Positions 43,791-52,258 of a DNA stretch of 64,000 nucleotides are shown one piece after another. The position numbers were made by a program, and so were the translations under genes. Position 1 is the first letter of the stretch; every line of letters starts with the position of its first letter. This DNA comes from Gaiellasilicea sp037720595. Lineage in GTDB: Bacteria > Actinomycetota > Thermoleophilia > Gaiellales > Gaiellaceae. The stretch covers positions 62,001 to 126,000 of the forward strand of contig JBBJLW010000008.1 in assembly GCA_037720595.1 (NCBI GenBank), written 5' to 3'. A model generated the notes under the pieces. The model searched no databases and was not told the origin of the DNA. It saw nothing but the letters and a program-made list of their open reading frames with translations.

Positions 43791-43997
43791 CTAGGCGACC
43801 GGGGCGACGTTGAACGCCTCCGGACCCTTTGCACCCTCGCGAGCCTCGAACTCGACCTTCGCGCCCTCGGAGAGGGACTTGAAGCCGTCGCCGCCGATGC
43901 CGCTGTGATGCACGAAGAGATCCTTGCCGCCGTCCTCCGGCGAGATGAAGCCGTAGCCCTTCGCGTCGTCGAACCACTTAACGGTTCCTGTTGCCAT
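43791..43997 (-). CDS. Cold-shock domain protein (CspA family)
   Basis: This 68-residue RNA chaperone has RNP1 KGYGFISPE and RNP2 DLFVHHS and starts MATGTVKWFDDA. An AAGGAGGTG site lies 8 nt upstream of the ATG at 43997. The GC-poor leader (TTTTTTATGG) suits cold-regulated translation. Ends 80 nt before infA. Confidence 0.96.
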   Translation of the reverse strand: MATGTVKWFDDAKGYGFISPEDGGKDLFVHHSGIGGDGFKSLSEGAKVEFEAREGAKGPEAFNVAPVA

Positions 43998-44066
43998 AAA
44001 AAACACCTCCTTACCCATGTGCCACGAACGGGTAGAAGGTGCTTGGCACCCTTGTACGCGCTCTGG

Positions 44067-44726
44067 TTATCGCCCGGAGTGTAGCGGGATGCCGTCCGAG
44101 TTGCCGAGTGCGAGCTCACGCAGGCGCTGCGCGTACACCGGCGCGCTCGGCTCGTCTTCGTGGCGGAAGTACGCGAAGACGTCGATTCCGGCCTCGAGCA
44201 ACGGCCGGATCCGCGACGCGAGCGCGCCGAGAGCCTCGTCCGAGTACGGCGGCTCGCGGAACCGGAGATAGCGAAACGGGGCCTCGGCCTCCCAATCGTC
44301 CACGCGTGCTGCGGGGGCTACATCGACGCCGTTCCAGCTCGGATGGCGGAAGTCGAAGGCGAGCCGGAGGTCGGTCGAGCCGAGGAGGAGCGCCAGCATC
44401 CCGTCGTCGTGCGGGCTCTCGACGGCGACCCTGACCGGTCCGAGTCGCTCTCCCAGCCGCAGCACGCGCTCCTCGAACGTCGCGACCGAGCGGAGCGCCC
44501 GCTGCGGCAGCTTCACCGCGAAGCGGAAGGACGTGGGCGTCTGCGCCGCCCAGCGCTCGAACTGCTCCTCGGAGGGAAGCCCGTAGCCCGTCGTGTTCAG
44601 CTCCACCGACGACAGCCGCGACGCGTAGAAGCGGAGGAACTCCTCGCTCGGTGTCCCGGCGGGGTAGAACCCCGGTCGCCAGCTCGGATACGACCAGCCC
44701 GACGTTCCGACCGACAGGCGGTCCAC
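44067..44726 (-). CDS. DUF72 (YecE-like) protein
   Basis: This protein of about 219 residues has the DUF72 TIM-barrel signatures SVGTSGWSYPSW, SVELNTTGYGLPSEE and FRFAVKLPQ, FDFRHPSW and VFAYFRHED. Function unknown; possibly nucleic acid related. A GTG at 44724-44726 was preferred because the ATG at 44736-44738 shares bases with the divergent thyX start; either may be used. Confidence 0.85.
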   Translation of the reverse strand: MDRLSVGTSGWSYPSWRPGFYPAGTPSEEFLRFYASRLSSVELNTTGYGLPSEEQFERWAAQTPTSFRFAVKLPQRALRSVATFEERVLRLGERLGPVRVAVESPHDDGMLALLLGSTDLRLAFDFRHPSWNGVDVAPAARVDDWEAEAPFRYLRFREPPYSDEALGALASRIRPLLEAGIDVFAYFRHEDEPSAPVYAQRLRELALGNSDGIPLHSGR

Positions 44727-44736
44727 AATGGCGGCC

Positions 44737-45447
44737 ATGACCTCAGTAGTACAGGAGCCCGCGCTGCCCGAGACGACGATCGAGGTCCTCGACAAGGGTT
44801 TCATCGCCCTCGATGGGGCACTTGCCTCCGACCTCGCGGTCGTGAACGGCGCCCGCGTCTCGTTCAACCAGGAGTCGGACGAGTTCTCCGAGCGTGACGC
44901 GGGGCTGATCCGGTTCCTGATCCGCGAGCGCCACGGGAGTCCATTCGAGCATGGCTACTTCCGTTTTCTCGTGAAGGCCCCGCTCTTCGTGGTCCGCGAG
45001 CACCATCGCCATCGAGCCGGTCATTCCTATAACGAGTGGAGCGGCCGTTACGCCAAGATGGACGCCGAGTTCTACGTCCCGGACAACGTGCGCACGCAGG
45101 TCGGGAAGCCGGGGGCCTACTCGTTCGAGCCGGTCGACGATGAGACGCGCGAGGCGACGCGGCGCGAGATCGAGGAGAACGCGGAGCGCGCCTTCGAAGC
45201 CTACGAGCGGCTCCTCGAGCAGGGCGTCGCGAAGGAGGTCGCCCGCACGGTGCTACCGCTCTCCACCTACACGAAGTACTACTGGAGCTGCAATCCGCGG
45301 AGCCTGATGCACTTCTGCGGCCTGCGCAACCACGAGAGCGCCCAGTTCGAGATCCGCCAGTACGCGGCCGCGGCCGAATTCTTCCTGGAGAAGTTGATGC
45401 CGATCACTCACGCCGCCTTCGTCGCGAACGAAAGAACAGCACCGTGA
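44737..45447 (+). CDS. thyX: Flavin-dependent thymidylate synthase
   Basis: This 236-residue enzyme methylates dUMP to dTMP with FAD and methylene-THF. The ThyX motif is in EHHRHRAGHSYNEWSGRY, a slightly extended RHR...S..NE.S.RY. Other conserved parts are SPFEHGYFRF, LPLSTYTKYYWSCN and HESAQFEIRQYA. Starts at ATG 44737. No folate-dependent ThyA is seen. Confidence 0.95.
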   Translation: MTSVVQEPALPETTIEVLDKGFIALDGALASDLAVVNGARVSFNQESDEFSERDAGLIRFLIRERHGSPFEHGYFRFLVKAPLFVVREHHRHRAGHSYNEWSGRYAKMDAEFYVPDNVRTQVGKPGAYSFEPVDDETREATRREIEENAERAFEAYERLLEQGVAKEVARTVLPLSTYTKYYWSCNPRSLMHFCGLRNHESAQFEIRQYAAAAEFFLEKLMPITHAAFVANERTAP

Positions 45448-45514
45448 TCGTCGGCGCAAGAAGAGCCAGAAAGGCGCTCTGGAGAGCTGCCCCGCGGCTC
45501 GACGAGCCCTGGCC

Positions 45515-46096
45515 TCATGTGGAGAGAAGCGGTTCTGTGGAGCCGCGGCGCGTCACGACCCAGCCGTCGTAGCGCTTGAAGCCGTAGGGGACGGTGAGTG
45601 CGACCTCCGTCACTCCCTCGCGCACGATGAAGCGGCCGCACGAGTCCGCGAGCTCCCCGTTCTTCGTCAACCAGAGCTCGTAGTAGTCGTCGCGGCTGCG
45701 GCTCTCCTGGAGACCGCGCACACGCACGACCATCGGCCAGTTGCCGGCCCCGTCCTGCTCCCGGATCTCGATCGAGGCAAATCCGCCCCGGCCCTCGCCG
45801 ACGCCGGCCATCGAAACGTTCCGGAAGACCGAGACGTCGTCGCTGCGCCCGCCGAGGAGATAGCCCGAGCCGAACGCGATCGCGACCAGCGCGGCGGCGA
45901 TCAGCGCGAGGGTGTAACGGCGCCGCTGCGGCAGCAGCCGAACCGGCTCGGCGGCAGGCGGATCGCGGAGGTCGAGCGGAACCTCGGGCGGCGGGCCGGC
46001 CTCGACCAAGAGCTCGTGCACGCGCTGAAGCCGCGCGCGCTCGGCGGGATCGAGATCCTCGACGCCTCCGATCAGCTCCTCGAAGCGGTCCTTCAC
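45515..46096 (-). CDS. Anti-sigma factor (RskA-like)
   Basis: This 193-residue protein has a cytoplasmic N-terminal helix region (FEELIGGVEDLDPAERARLQRVHELL), one membrane helix (YTLALIAAALVAIAFGSGYLL) and an external beta-rich RskA-type domain (YYELWLTKNGELADSCGRF). It would hold the co-encoded ECF sigma factor at the membrane. Overlaps the sigma gene as ATGA. Confidence 0.85.
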   Translation of the reverse strand: MKDRFEELIGGVEDLDPAERARLQRVHELLVEAGPPPEVPLDLRDPPAAEPVRLLPQRRRYTLALIAAALVAIAFGSGYLLGGRSDDVSVFRNVSMAGVGEGRGGFASIEIREQDGAGNWPMVVRVRGLQESRSRDDYYELWLTKNGELADSCGRFIVREGVTEVALTVPYGFKRYDGWVVTRRGSTEPLLST

Positions 46097-46638
46097 CGGA
46101 GCTCCCCGTCGAGCACGTCAGCGAGACGCGAGAGCGCGCTCCGAGTACGCGTCTTCACCGTGCCGAGCGGGACGTGCAGGAACTCCGCCACCTCGCTCTG
46201 CGAAAGCCCTCCCCAGTAGGCGAGCTCGATCACCGGCCGCTCGTGCTCGGGCAGATCCTCGATCGCTCGGTGGACGCGCCAGGAGAGCCACGACGCCTCT
46301 GCCTGCTCGGGCGGCCCGGCGCCCGCGTCGGCCCGGTCGGGCAGCTCGGCGACCGACTCCGGTCGGCGACGCGCTCCGTCGACGATCGAGTTGCGCGCGA
46401 CCGTGTAGAGCCAGGCGCCGCCGGCTCCTCGGGTCGGGTCGTACGTCCGCGCTGAGCGCCAGACGGCGGCGAAGGCGTCCTGGAGCGCGTCCTCGGCGCG
46501 GCCGCGATCCCCGAGCCGGCGCAGCGCGAGTCCGAACACGGGCCGGGTGTAGCGGCGATAGAGCTCGTCGAACGCGTCGCGGTCGCCGCTGCCGACTCGC
46601 TCGATCAGCTCGCTGTCGGTGGGCTCAGCGTGCGTCAT
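46093..46638 (-). CDS. ECF RNA polymerase sigma factor (SigK-like)
   Basis: This 181-residue sigma factor has region 2 (FDELYRRYTRPVFGLALRRL, AEDALQDAFAAVWRSARTYD, WLYTVARNSIVDGARRR) and region 4 (LPEHERPVIELAYWGGLSQSEVAEFLHVPLGTVKTRTRSAL). Region 3 is absent, as in ECFs. Start placed at MTHAEPTDSE (46638). The adjacent anti-sigma gene indicates regulated release by an envelope signal. Confidence 0.93.
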   Translation of the reverse strand: MTHAEPTDSELIERVGSGDRDAFDELYRRYTRPVFGLALRRLGDRGRAEDALQDAFAAVWRSARTYDPTRGAGGAWLYTVARNSIVDGARRRPESVAELPDRADAGAGPPEQAEASWLSWRVHRAIEDLPEHERPVIELAYWGGLSQSEVAEFLHVPLGTVKTRTRSALSRLADVLDGELR

Positions 46639-46716
46639 GCGTTCGCTGCTCACCGCTCCGGGCTCGCGGGGCGAGCTTCGGCCGGCGATCGTCATGGCCG
46701 CGTCCATCCACTCTGT

Positions 46717-47379
46717 CTACGCACCGGCCTCACGCCTGGATTGGAGCAGACGCCCGCCGTCAACGACAAGTGTCGAGCCGGTGACGAAGGTCGCTCCGGC
46801 GAGATAGAGGATGGCCTCCGCCACGTCGTCGGGCGAGCCCACGCGGCCGACGAGCGTCTCTGCGGCCCGCCGCTCCTCTTGTTCGGGGTCGACGGCGACC
46901 GGTCCGGGCGCGACGCCGCAGACGCGGATCTCGGGAGCGAGCGCGCGCGCCAGCGCCCGCGTCAGCATCGCCTGCGCCGCCTTCGCAGCCGAGTGCGCGG
47001 CGAACGACGGCCACGGCTGGTAGGCCGCGACGTCCTCGAGCATGACGACGAGACCGCGCGACCGCCGCAGGTGCTCCGCGGCCGCCTGGGTGATGAAGAA
47101 GCTCCCCTTGACGGTCGCGCCGAGCGCGGCGTCGAGCTGCGTCTCGGTCACGTCCTCGAAAGGTGTCGGCTCGAAGCCTGCCGAGGCGCCGTTGACGACA
47201 ACGTCGAGGCCGCCGAACTCCTGGACTGCGCGCGCGACGAGCGCCCGCGCCCCGTCCGCGTGCGCGAGATCGCCGTCGCGACTCCCGGCCGCGAGCACCG
47301 ACCAACCCTCGGCCTCGAGCCGCCGCGCGACCGCGGCGCCGAGCTTGCCGGTGCCGCCCGTGAGGAGAGCGCGCGTCAG
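46717..47379 (-). CDS. SDR-family oxidoreductase
   Basis: This 220-residue short-chain dehydrogenase has TRALLTGGTGKLGAAVARRL, VVVNGASAGF, and a C-terminal GSTLVVDGG. The usual YxxxK is replaced by AAHSAAKAAQAM, where His-Ser-Ala-Ala-Lys replaces Tyr, so reductase activity is doubtful. The reading frame starts inside the sod stop; a CTG at 47377-47379 (CTGA overlap) or an earlier ATG (about 47433) may be used. Confidence 0.75.
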   Translation of the reverse strand: MTRALLTGGTGKLGAAVARRLEAEGWSVLAAGSRDGDLAHADGARALVARAVQEFGGLDVVVNGASAGFEPTPFEDVTETQLDAALGATVKGSFFITQAAAEHLRRSRGLVVMLEDVAAYQPWPSFAAHSAAKAAQAMLTRALARALAPEIRVCGVAPGPVAVDPEQEERRAAETLVGRVGSPDDVAEAILYLAGATFVTGSTLVVDGGRLLQSRREAGA

Positions 47380-47981
47380 CTCGCCTGCTCGAACCGCTTC
47401 GCCACCTCGTCCCAGTTGACGACGTCCCACCATGCGGCGAGGTAGTCCGGGCGCTTGTTCTGATACTTGAGGTAGTAGGCATGCTCCCAGACGTCGATCC
47501 CGAGCAGCGGCGTCTTGCCCTCGGAAATCGGCGAGTCCTGGTTCGCCGTCGAGATCACGGCGAGCTTGCCGCCGTCGGAGACGAGCCACGTCCACCCGGA
47601 GCCGAACCGCTTCACACCCGCCTCGTTGACCGCGGTCTTCAGGCCGTCGAAGCTCTCGAAGGTCTCGTCGATCGCGGTTGCGACGGCACTGCTCGGAGCG
47701 CCGCCTCCCTCGGGGCCCATGATCTCCCAGAAGAAGGTGTGATTGACATGGCCGCCGACGTTGTTGCGCACCGCCGGGCGAATGTCCTCAGGGAGGGAGT
47801 CGAGGCTCTTCAGGATCTCCTCGGGGTCCTTGTCGGCCCACTCGGTGCCGTCGAGCGCCTTGTTCGCGTTGTCGACGTAGGCCTGGTGATGCTTGTCGTG
47901 GTGGATCCGCATCGTCTGCTCGTCGATCGTCGGCTCGAGCGCGGCGTAGTCGTAGGGAAGGTCGGGCAGGCTGAGCGCCAT
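47376..47981 (-). CDS. sodA: Superoxide dismutase (Fe/Mn)
   Basis: This 201-residue enzyme dismutates superoxide. Ligands: His in RIHHDKHHQAY, His in HVNHTFFWEIM, Asp and His in GIDVWEHAYYLKYQNKR. The MnSOD-type sequence GPEGGGAPSS, WTWLVSD and LPYDYAALEP is complete. Metal choice cannot be told. Starts 84 nt from the divergent SOD-like gene. Confidence 0.95.
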   Translation of the reverse strand: MALSLPDLPYDYAALEPTIDEQTMRIHHDKHHQAYVDNANKALDGTEWADKDPEEILKSLDSLPEDIRPAVRNNVGGHVNHTFFWEIMGPEGGGAPSSAVATAIDETFESFDGLKTAVNEAGVKRFGSGWTWLVSDGGKLAVISTANQDSPISEGKTPLLGIDVWEHAYYLKYQNKRPDYLAAWWDVVNWDEVAKRFEQAS

Positions 47982-48064
47982 CGGAAGCTCCTCTGTCGAT
48001 TCGAAAGGCCGCCCGAAGGATATGCTCCGCGCCGTTCCCGTTGCGTCCGAGCTGGAGGTTGGCA

Positions 48065-48676
48065 ATGTCGAGGTACGAGGAGATCAGGCCCCGCGAGCTG
48101 AAGCCGGCACTGCTCGAGCTCGACGGCATCTCGCGTGCCTCGATCGAGGCGCATTACAAGCTGTACGAGGGTTATGTGGGCAAGCGGAACGAGATTCTCG
48201 GCAAGCTCGCCGCCACAGACCTCGGCAGTGCGAACCAGGTCTACTCGGAGGTGCGAGCGCTCAAGGTCGAGCTGTCCTTCGCGATCGGAGGAATTAAGAA
48301 TCACGAGGTCTACTTCGAGCACCTCGGCGGCGACGGCGGCTCCCCGAGCGGCGCCGTCGCGGGGCTGATCTCGCGCGACTTCGGTTCTGCCGAGGAGTGG
48401 CAGGCCGACCTCAAGGCGACCGGGATGGCCGGCCGCGGGTGGGCCTGGACCGCCTACGACTGGGACGAGGGCCGGCTCTTCAACTACCTCGGCGATGCCC
48501 AGAACACCTATCCGATCTGGAACGCGACCCCGCTCGTCGCGCTCGACGTCTACGAGCACGCCTACTTCCTGGACTTCCAGACCGATCGCGGCGCCTACAT
48601 CGACACGTTCCTCGCGAACCTCGACTGGGGCGTTGTCAACGACTGGGTCTCGAAGTACCAGATTCCGCTCAAGTAA
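48065..48676 (+). CDS. Divergent superoxide dismutase-family protein
   Basis: This 203-residue SOD paralogue has all four candidate ligands: His in IEAHYKLYEGYV, His in IKNHEVYFEHLG, Asp and His in VALDVYEHAYFLDFQ. The usual N-terminal HHDKHHQ is replaced by AHYKLYEG, so it may have different metal or activity. It is divergent from the canonical sod and probably shares control. Confidence 0.85.
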   Translation: MSRYEEIRPRELKPALLELDGISRASIEAHYKLYEGYVGKRNEILGKLAATDLGSANQVYSEVRALKVELSFAIGGIKNHEVYFEHLGGDGGSPSGAVAGLISRDFGSAEEWQADLKATGMAGRGWAWTAYDWDEGRLFNYLGDAQNTYPIWNATPLVALDVYEHAYFLDFQTDRGAYIDTFLANLDWGVVNDWVSKYQIPLK

Positions 48677-48683
48677 GCTCGTG

Positions 48684-49274
48684 ATGACCGTGCTCGTGCT
48701 CGTCGGCGCCTACCTGCTCGGGTCGGTGCCGTTCGGCTACTGGGTCGTGCGCGTCGCGAAGGGCGAGGACATTCGCGCTTCGGGCAGCGGCTCGATCGGA
48801 GCCTCGAACGTCTGGCGGACGTACGGGAAGGGCTACGGGATTCCCATCGTGCTGCTCGACATCGGCAAGGGTTTCGCGCCGGCTCTGGTCGGCACCCTTC
48901 TCGAAGGGGAGCTCGTCGGTGTGCTCGCGGGAGGCGCGGCGATGCTCGGGCACTGGCGACCGCTCTTTCTCCGCTTCCAGAAGGGCGGCAAGATGGTCGC
49001 GACGGCGGCCGGCACGTTCCTCGGCGTCGTGCCGATCTTCGGGCTGCTCAGCGCGGGAGTTTGGCTGCTCCTCTTCGTGGTCACGCGCTACACGTCGGTG
49101 GCCTCGATCGTGACGGGGATCGTGTTGCCGATCCTCGCGCTCTTCCTCGGGGAGTCGTGGCCGGTCGTCGCGTTCGCGGTCCTCGCCGGTGCTTTCGTCG
49201 TCTATCTGCACCGGCCGAACCTCGCCCGCTTGCGCGCGGGCACGGAGAGCCGCTTCCGGCTGCGCCGCGCATGA
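48684..49274 (+). CDS. plsY: Glycerol-3-phosphate acyltransferase PlsY
   Basis: This 196-residue membrane enzyme acylates glycerol-3-phosphate from acyl-phosphate. Motifs: GSVPFGYWV, SGSGSIGASNVWRTYGKG, LLDIGKGFAPAL, GHWRPLFLRFQKGGKMVATAAG. Several helices. Start ATG 48684 (GTG 48681 possible). The next gene overlaps by ATGA. Confidence 0.93.
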   Translation: MTVLVLVGAYLLGSVPFGYWVVRVAKGEDIRASGSGSIGASNVWRTYGKGYGIPIVLLDIGKGFAPALVGTLLEGELVGVLAGGAAMLGHWRPLFLRFQKGGKMVATAAGTFLGVVPIFGLLSAGVWLLLFVVTRYTSVASIVTGIVLPILALFLGESWPVVAFAVLAGAFVVYLHRPNLARLRAGTESRFRLRRA

Positions 49275-50254
49275 CGCTCCTCGCGCACGAGCTCTGGTTC
49301 GTCGACGGCGTCCCGGCCAAGGACTGGTCGTTCCTCTGGGAGGGGCGAACCCTGCTCTTGCTGGTTAGCGCGCTCGCGCTGGCGGTGGTCGTGCGGGCGG
49401 TCGCGCGCGTCCAGCCTGGGATCGACCTGCCGTGGCTCGCGCGTCTTGCGCCCTGGATGCCGTTCGCGGTGCGACTCCACCTCGGGATCGCGCTCGCCGG
49501 ACTGCTCTCCGGCGGCTACTACCTGGCTCCCGCGATGGAGCTGGACAAGAACGTTGTCGGCTGGCTGCTGGGCTTCGTCGTGGCCGTGAGCGCGCTCCTG
49601 CTCCTCGTCGGCTGGCACACGCGGCTCGGCGCGTGGCTCCTCATCGCGGCCGGGCCGCTCGGAATGCTCGAGTTCGGCTTCGAGGCGATCCTGCACCGCG
49701 TGGACATGCTGGGGCTCGCGCTCTTCCTCGTGCTCGCGGGGCCGGGACGCTGGTCGGCCGACCACGAGCTCGGCCGCGTCCAGGAGCCCATGACCGTCCA
49801 GCTCGGGCGGGCGGTGTGGGCACTGAAGCTCGCGGTCGGAAGCGCACTGATCGCGGTTGCCGTCTCGGAGAAGCTCGCGAATCCAGACCTGGCGCGGCGG
49901 TTCACGGACGAGCAGGGCGTCGACCTCAACGTCGGCCGGGCCCTCGGACTTCCGCTCGGTGACACCGAGTTCATCCGCATCGCGGGGGCCATCGAGGTGC
50001 TCTTCGGCCTGCTCATCATCTCCGGTGCGCTGCCGCAGGCGATCGTGCTGATCGCGGGCGTCCCGTTCAACCTGACGCTCTACTTCTTCGGCACGAACGA
50101 GCTGCTCGGGCATCTCCCTGTCTACGGGGCGATGCTCGTGCTGCTGGTCTACGGCTCGGATCCGGTTCTGCGCCCGCTCTGCTCGAGGTTGCTGCCGCCG
50201 CTAGGCGCGGAGCCAGTCGTCGAGCGAGGTATGTCTCGGCGCGAGAGCGCCTGA
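49271..50254 (+). CDS. Multi-pass membrane protein, DoxX-like
   Basis: This 327-residue protein has about eight hydrophobic segments (LLLLVSALALAVVVRAVA, LHLGIALAGLLSGGYYLAP, WLLGFVVAVSALLLLVGW, VEVLFGLLIISGAL-type). It resembles DoxX/TQO membrane proteins by layout only. Overlaps plsY (ATGA) at the start and folE2 convergently at 50201-50254. Confidence 0.6.
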   Translation: MTLLAHELWFVDGVPAKDWSFLWEGRTLLLLVSALALAVVVRAVARVQPGIDLPWLARLAPWMPFAVRLHLGIALAGLLSGGYYLAPAMELDKNVVGWLLGFVVAVSALLLLVGWHTRLGAWLLIAAGPLGMLEFGFEAILHRVDMLGLALFLVLAGPGRWSADHELGRVQEPMTVQLGRAVWALKLAVGSALIAVAVSEKLANPDLARRFTDEQGVDLNVGRALGLPLGDTEFIRIAGAIEVLFGLLIISGALPQAIVLIAGVPFNLTLYFFGTNELLGHLPVYGAMLVLLVYGSDPVLRPLCSRLLPPLGAEPVVERGMSRRESA

Positions 50255-51175
50255 GCCGAGCTCGGCCCGCAACTCTCCGACCGTGCCCTCGCGCTCGGCG
50301 AGCACGTCGTGGGAATGGATCGTCTCGAAGTTGACCTGCCGCGAGAAGAGAAAGTCTCCGTCGGAGAGGTCGGGCAACGCTTCGAGCGCCGAGGCGAGCG
50401 CGATCCGGACCGAGTCCTCGACGAAGCGCGGTCGCAGGTGCGCGTGCTCGACGACGAAGAGCTCGTCGGGGCGCTTCAGCAACTCGTAGATCGGAGCGCT
50501 CATCGAGCCCTCGACGATCGCGACGAGGTCGTTTGCGTCGAGCCGGCGATCCGTGCCCACGTACAGCGTCCCGCGCCCGCGTTGGTTGTGCGTCGCGATC
50601 GGGACGAGGTCGAGGATCCGGTCGATGGCGCGAGTCTCGAAGCCGGCCTCGGTGAGGCGCTCCGCGGCACGACCGCGGACGAGCCCCTGTGCACAGGGGC
50701 AGGCGTTGATCCCGTTCGCCTCGACGCCGACGACCCGGCGAACGCCGCTCGTCGAGGCGGCCGCGATCCCGATCAGCGAGACCATCTCCTGGGTCGGGAG
50801 CCCGCTCACGGGCGTCTTCCGGCGCACCGGCCAGCGCGCGGTGATTCGCGCCTCGGCGCGGAGGGCCTGCTGGCGCTCGACGATATGGCGGGCGATGTGC
50901 TCGGCGAGCGCCTCGACGTGAAGGGCCTCCGAGCCGACGACGGCCTCGATCGCCTCCTCGAACAGTTCCGGGAAGCGCGACATGTGCACGCCCTTCTGGG
51001 CTCGGTCGAGATCTACCGTGCATTCGATCTCCGCGGCCATCACCGTCTCGCGGCCCTCGTGGCGCACGCGGATCGCCTTCGAGACGCGCGTGACGCCGGC
51101 CCGGGTGAGCGAGAGCTCCACCTCGGGCGTAGACGCCTGCATGTCCTGGGGGAGCAGGTCTGGCGTCTTGGCCAT
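50201..51175 (-). CDS. folE2: GTP cyclohydrolase, type IB (FolE2)
   Basis: This 324-residue enzyme makes dihydroneopterin triphosphate, first step of folate. Conserved: DLDRAQKGVHMSRFPE, SLIGIAAASTSGVRRVVGVEANGI and catalytic Cys in NACPCAQG. FolE2 is metal-flexible and often replaces FolE under zinc limitation. It is upstream-divergent from a small HisKA gene. Confidence 0.92.
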   Translation of the reverse strand: MAKTPDLLPQDMQASTPEVELSLTRAGVTRVSKAIRVRHEGRETVMAAEIECTVDLDRAQKGVHMSRFPELFEEAIEAVVGSEALHVEALAEHIARHIVERQQALRAEARITARWPVRRKTPVSGLPTQEMVSLIGIAAASTSGVRRVVGVEANGINACPCAQGLVRGRAAERLTEAGFETRAIDRILDLVPIATHNQRGRGTLYVGTDRRLDANDLVAIVEGSMSAPIYELLKRPDELFVVEHAHLRPRFVEDSVRIALASALEALPDLSDGDFLFSRQVNFETIHSHDVLAEREGTVGELRAELGSGALAPRHTSLDDWLRA

Positions 51176-51195
51176 GCGGGTTACGCTAGCAATCC

Positions 51196-51747
51196 ATGCC
51201 CGAGGACTTCTCGCGTCTCGTCTCCCTCGCCTGCCACGACTTGCGGACGCCGCTCGCCACGATTCAGGGCTTCGCGAAGACGCTGCTCCGGCAGGACGTC
51301 GGCGATCCGACCGCCCGCTACCTCGGAATCATCGACGCGGCAAGCGACGAGCTGGTGCAGTTGCTCGACGTTCTCTCGATCGCGGCCAGGATCGAGGGCG
51401 ACCGTTATGACCCGGTGCTGCGCGAGATCGACTCGCTGGAGCTCGCTCAGGCGGCTATGCCCGGTGCCACGGGGAACGGCGCGACCGTTCAGGTCGACGT
51501 CGAAGCGATCTCGCGCTCACTCGCGGCGTTTGTGCGCGCGGCATCCCGGCACGGAGGGGTCGAGGTTTCGGCGAGCGTGGCTGATCGCGAGGTGTCGATC
51601 GTCCCGATCGTCAGGGATGCGGGACCGATCGTGCTCGGCGACGACCCGAAGGATCTGGGCGCCGCCGTCGCCGTCAGGATCGTGCGTGCGCTGGGCGGCG
51701 AGGTCGCGCTCGACGGCGAGCGGCTTCTCGTCACGTTGCCCGCCTGA
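51196..51747 (+). CDS. Orphan HisKA-domain protein with degenerate ATPase part
   Basis: This 183-residue protein begins with a dimerisation/phosphoacceptor helix (SLACHDLRTPLATIQGFAKTLL, H-box His). The C-terminal half resembles a histidine-kinase ATPase fold but lacks clear N, G1 and G2 boxes. No response regulator is adjacent. It may be a phosphotransfer protein or a non-catalytic partner, perhaps of the orphan receiver at 13402; speculative. Confidence 0.7.
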   Translation: MPEDFSRLVSLACHDLRTPLATIQGFAKTLLRQDVGDPTARYLGIIDAASDELVQLLDVLSIAARIEGDRYDPVLREIDSLELAQAAMPGATGNGATVQVDVEAISRSLAAFVRAASRHGGVEVSASVADREVSIVPIVRDAGPIVLGDDPKDLGAAVAVRIVRALGGEVALDGERLLVTLPA

Positions 51748-52258
51748 GCTCGGGCGTCTCGCCGCCGGTTCGCCAGAGCGCGGGGGAGTGTCCGCCGACG
51801 GCGCAGAACTGCCGAGGTCGCAGGCGAGCGAGATCGAACGCGCCGAAGCCGCCCATCGAGAAGCCGCCGATCGCCACCCGACGACCGTCGGCGCGGAGCC
51901 GGCGGATCCCGGCCGGGATCGCTTCGTCGAGGACGTACGAGCCCCACCTTCCATCCGCACGGTCGTGGTAGTAGCTGTGGTCGCCGCCGTTCACGAGCAG
52001 GACGGCAGGCGCGCGATCGCCGAGCCGCTCCAGCTCGGCACGGAGACCGTAGGAGGCGATGTCGTCCGGGCTTCCACCTCGCCCGTGCAGGAGGACGAGC
52101 AGCGGCCGGCCGGAACCGCCAGGGTCAACCGTGATCTGCTCGAGAGAGCGGCCGAGCAGCCGGCGCTCGAGCGCGAACCGCTCGAGCTCGGCGCCACCGT
52201 CTCCGCCGCACCCGGCGAGCACTGCGGCGACGACTGTCACGACGAGAGCTCGGATCAC
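51731..52258 (-). CDS. Lipoprotein esterase (alpha/beta hydrolase)
   Basis: This 175-residue exported protein has a lipobox (VVAAVLAGCGG). The hydrolase motifs are LLHGRGGSPDDI (oxyanion) and the nucleophile elbow GGFSMGGFGA (Ser), resembling esterase D/feruloyl-type enzymes. A late His in GGHSPALW could complete the triad. Starts at GTG overlapping the DNA glycosylase stop (GTGA). Confidence 0.8.
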   Translation of the reverse strand: MIRALVVTVVAAVLAGCGGDGGAELERFALERRLLGRSLEQITVDPGGSGRPLLVLLHGRGGSPDDIASYGLRAELERLGDRAPAVLLVNGGDHSYYHDRADGRWGSYVLDEAIPAGIRRLRADGRRVAIGGFSMGGFGAFDLARLRPRQFCAVGGHSPALWRTGGETPELRRAT

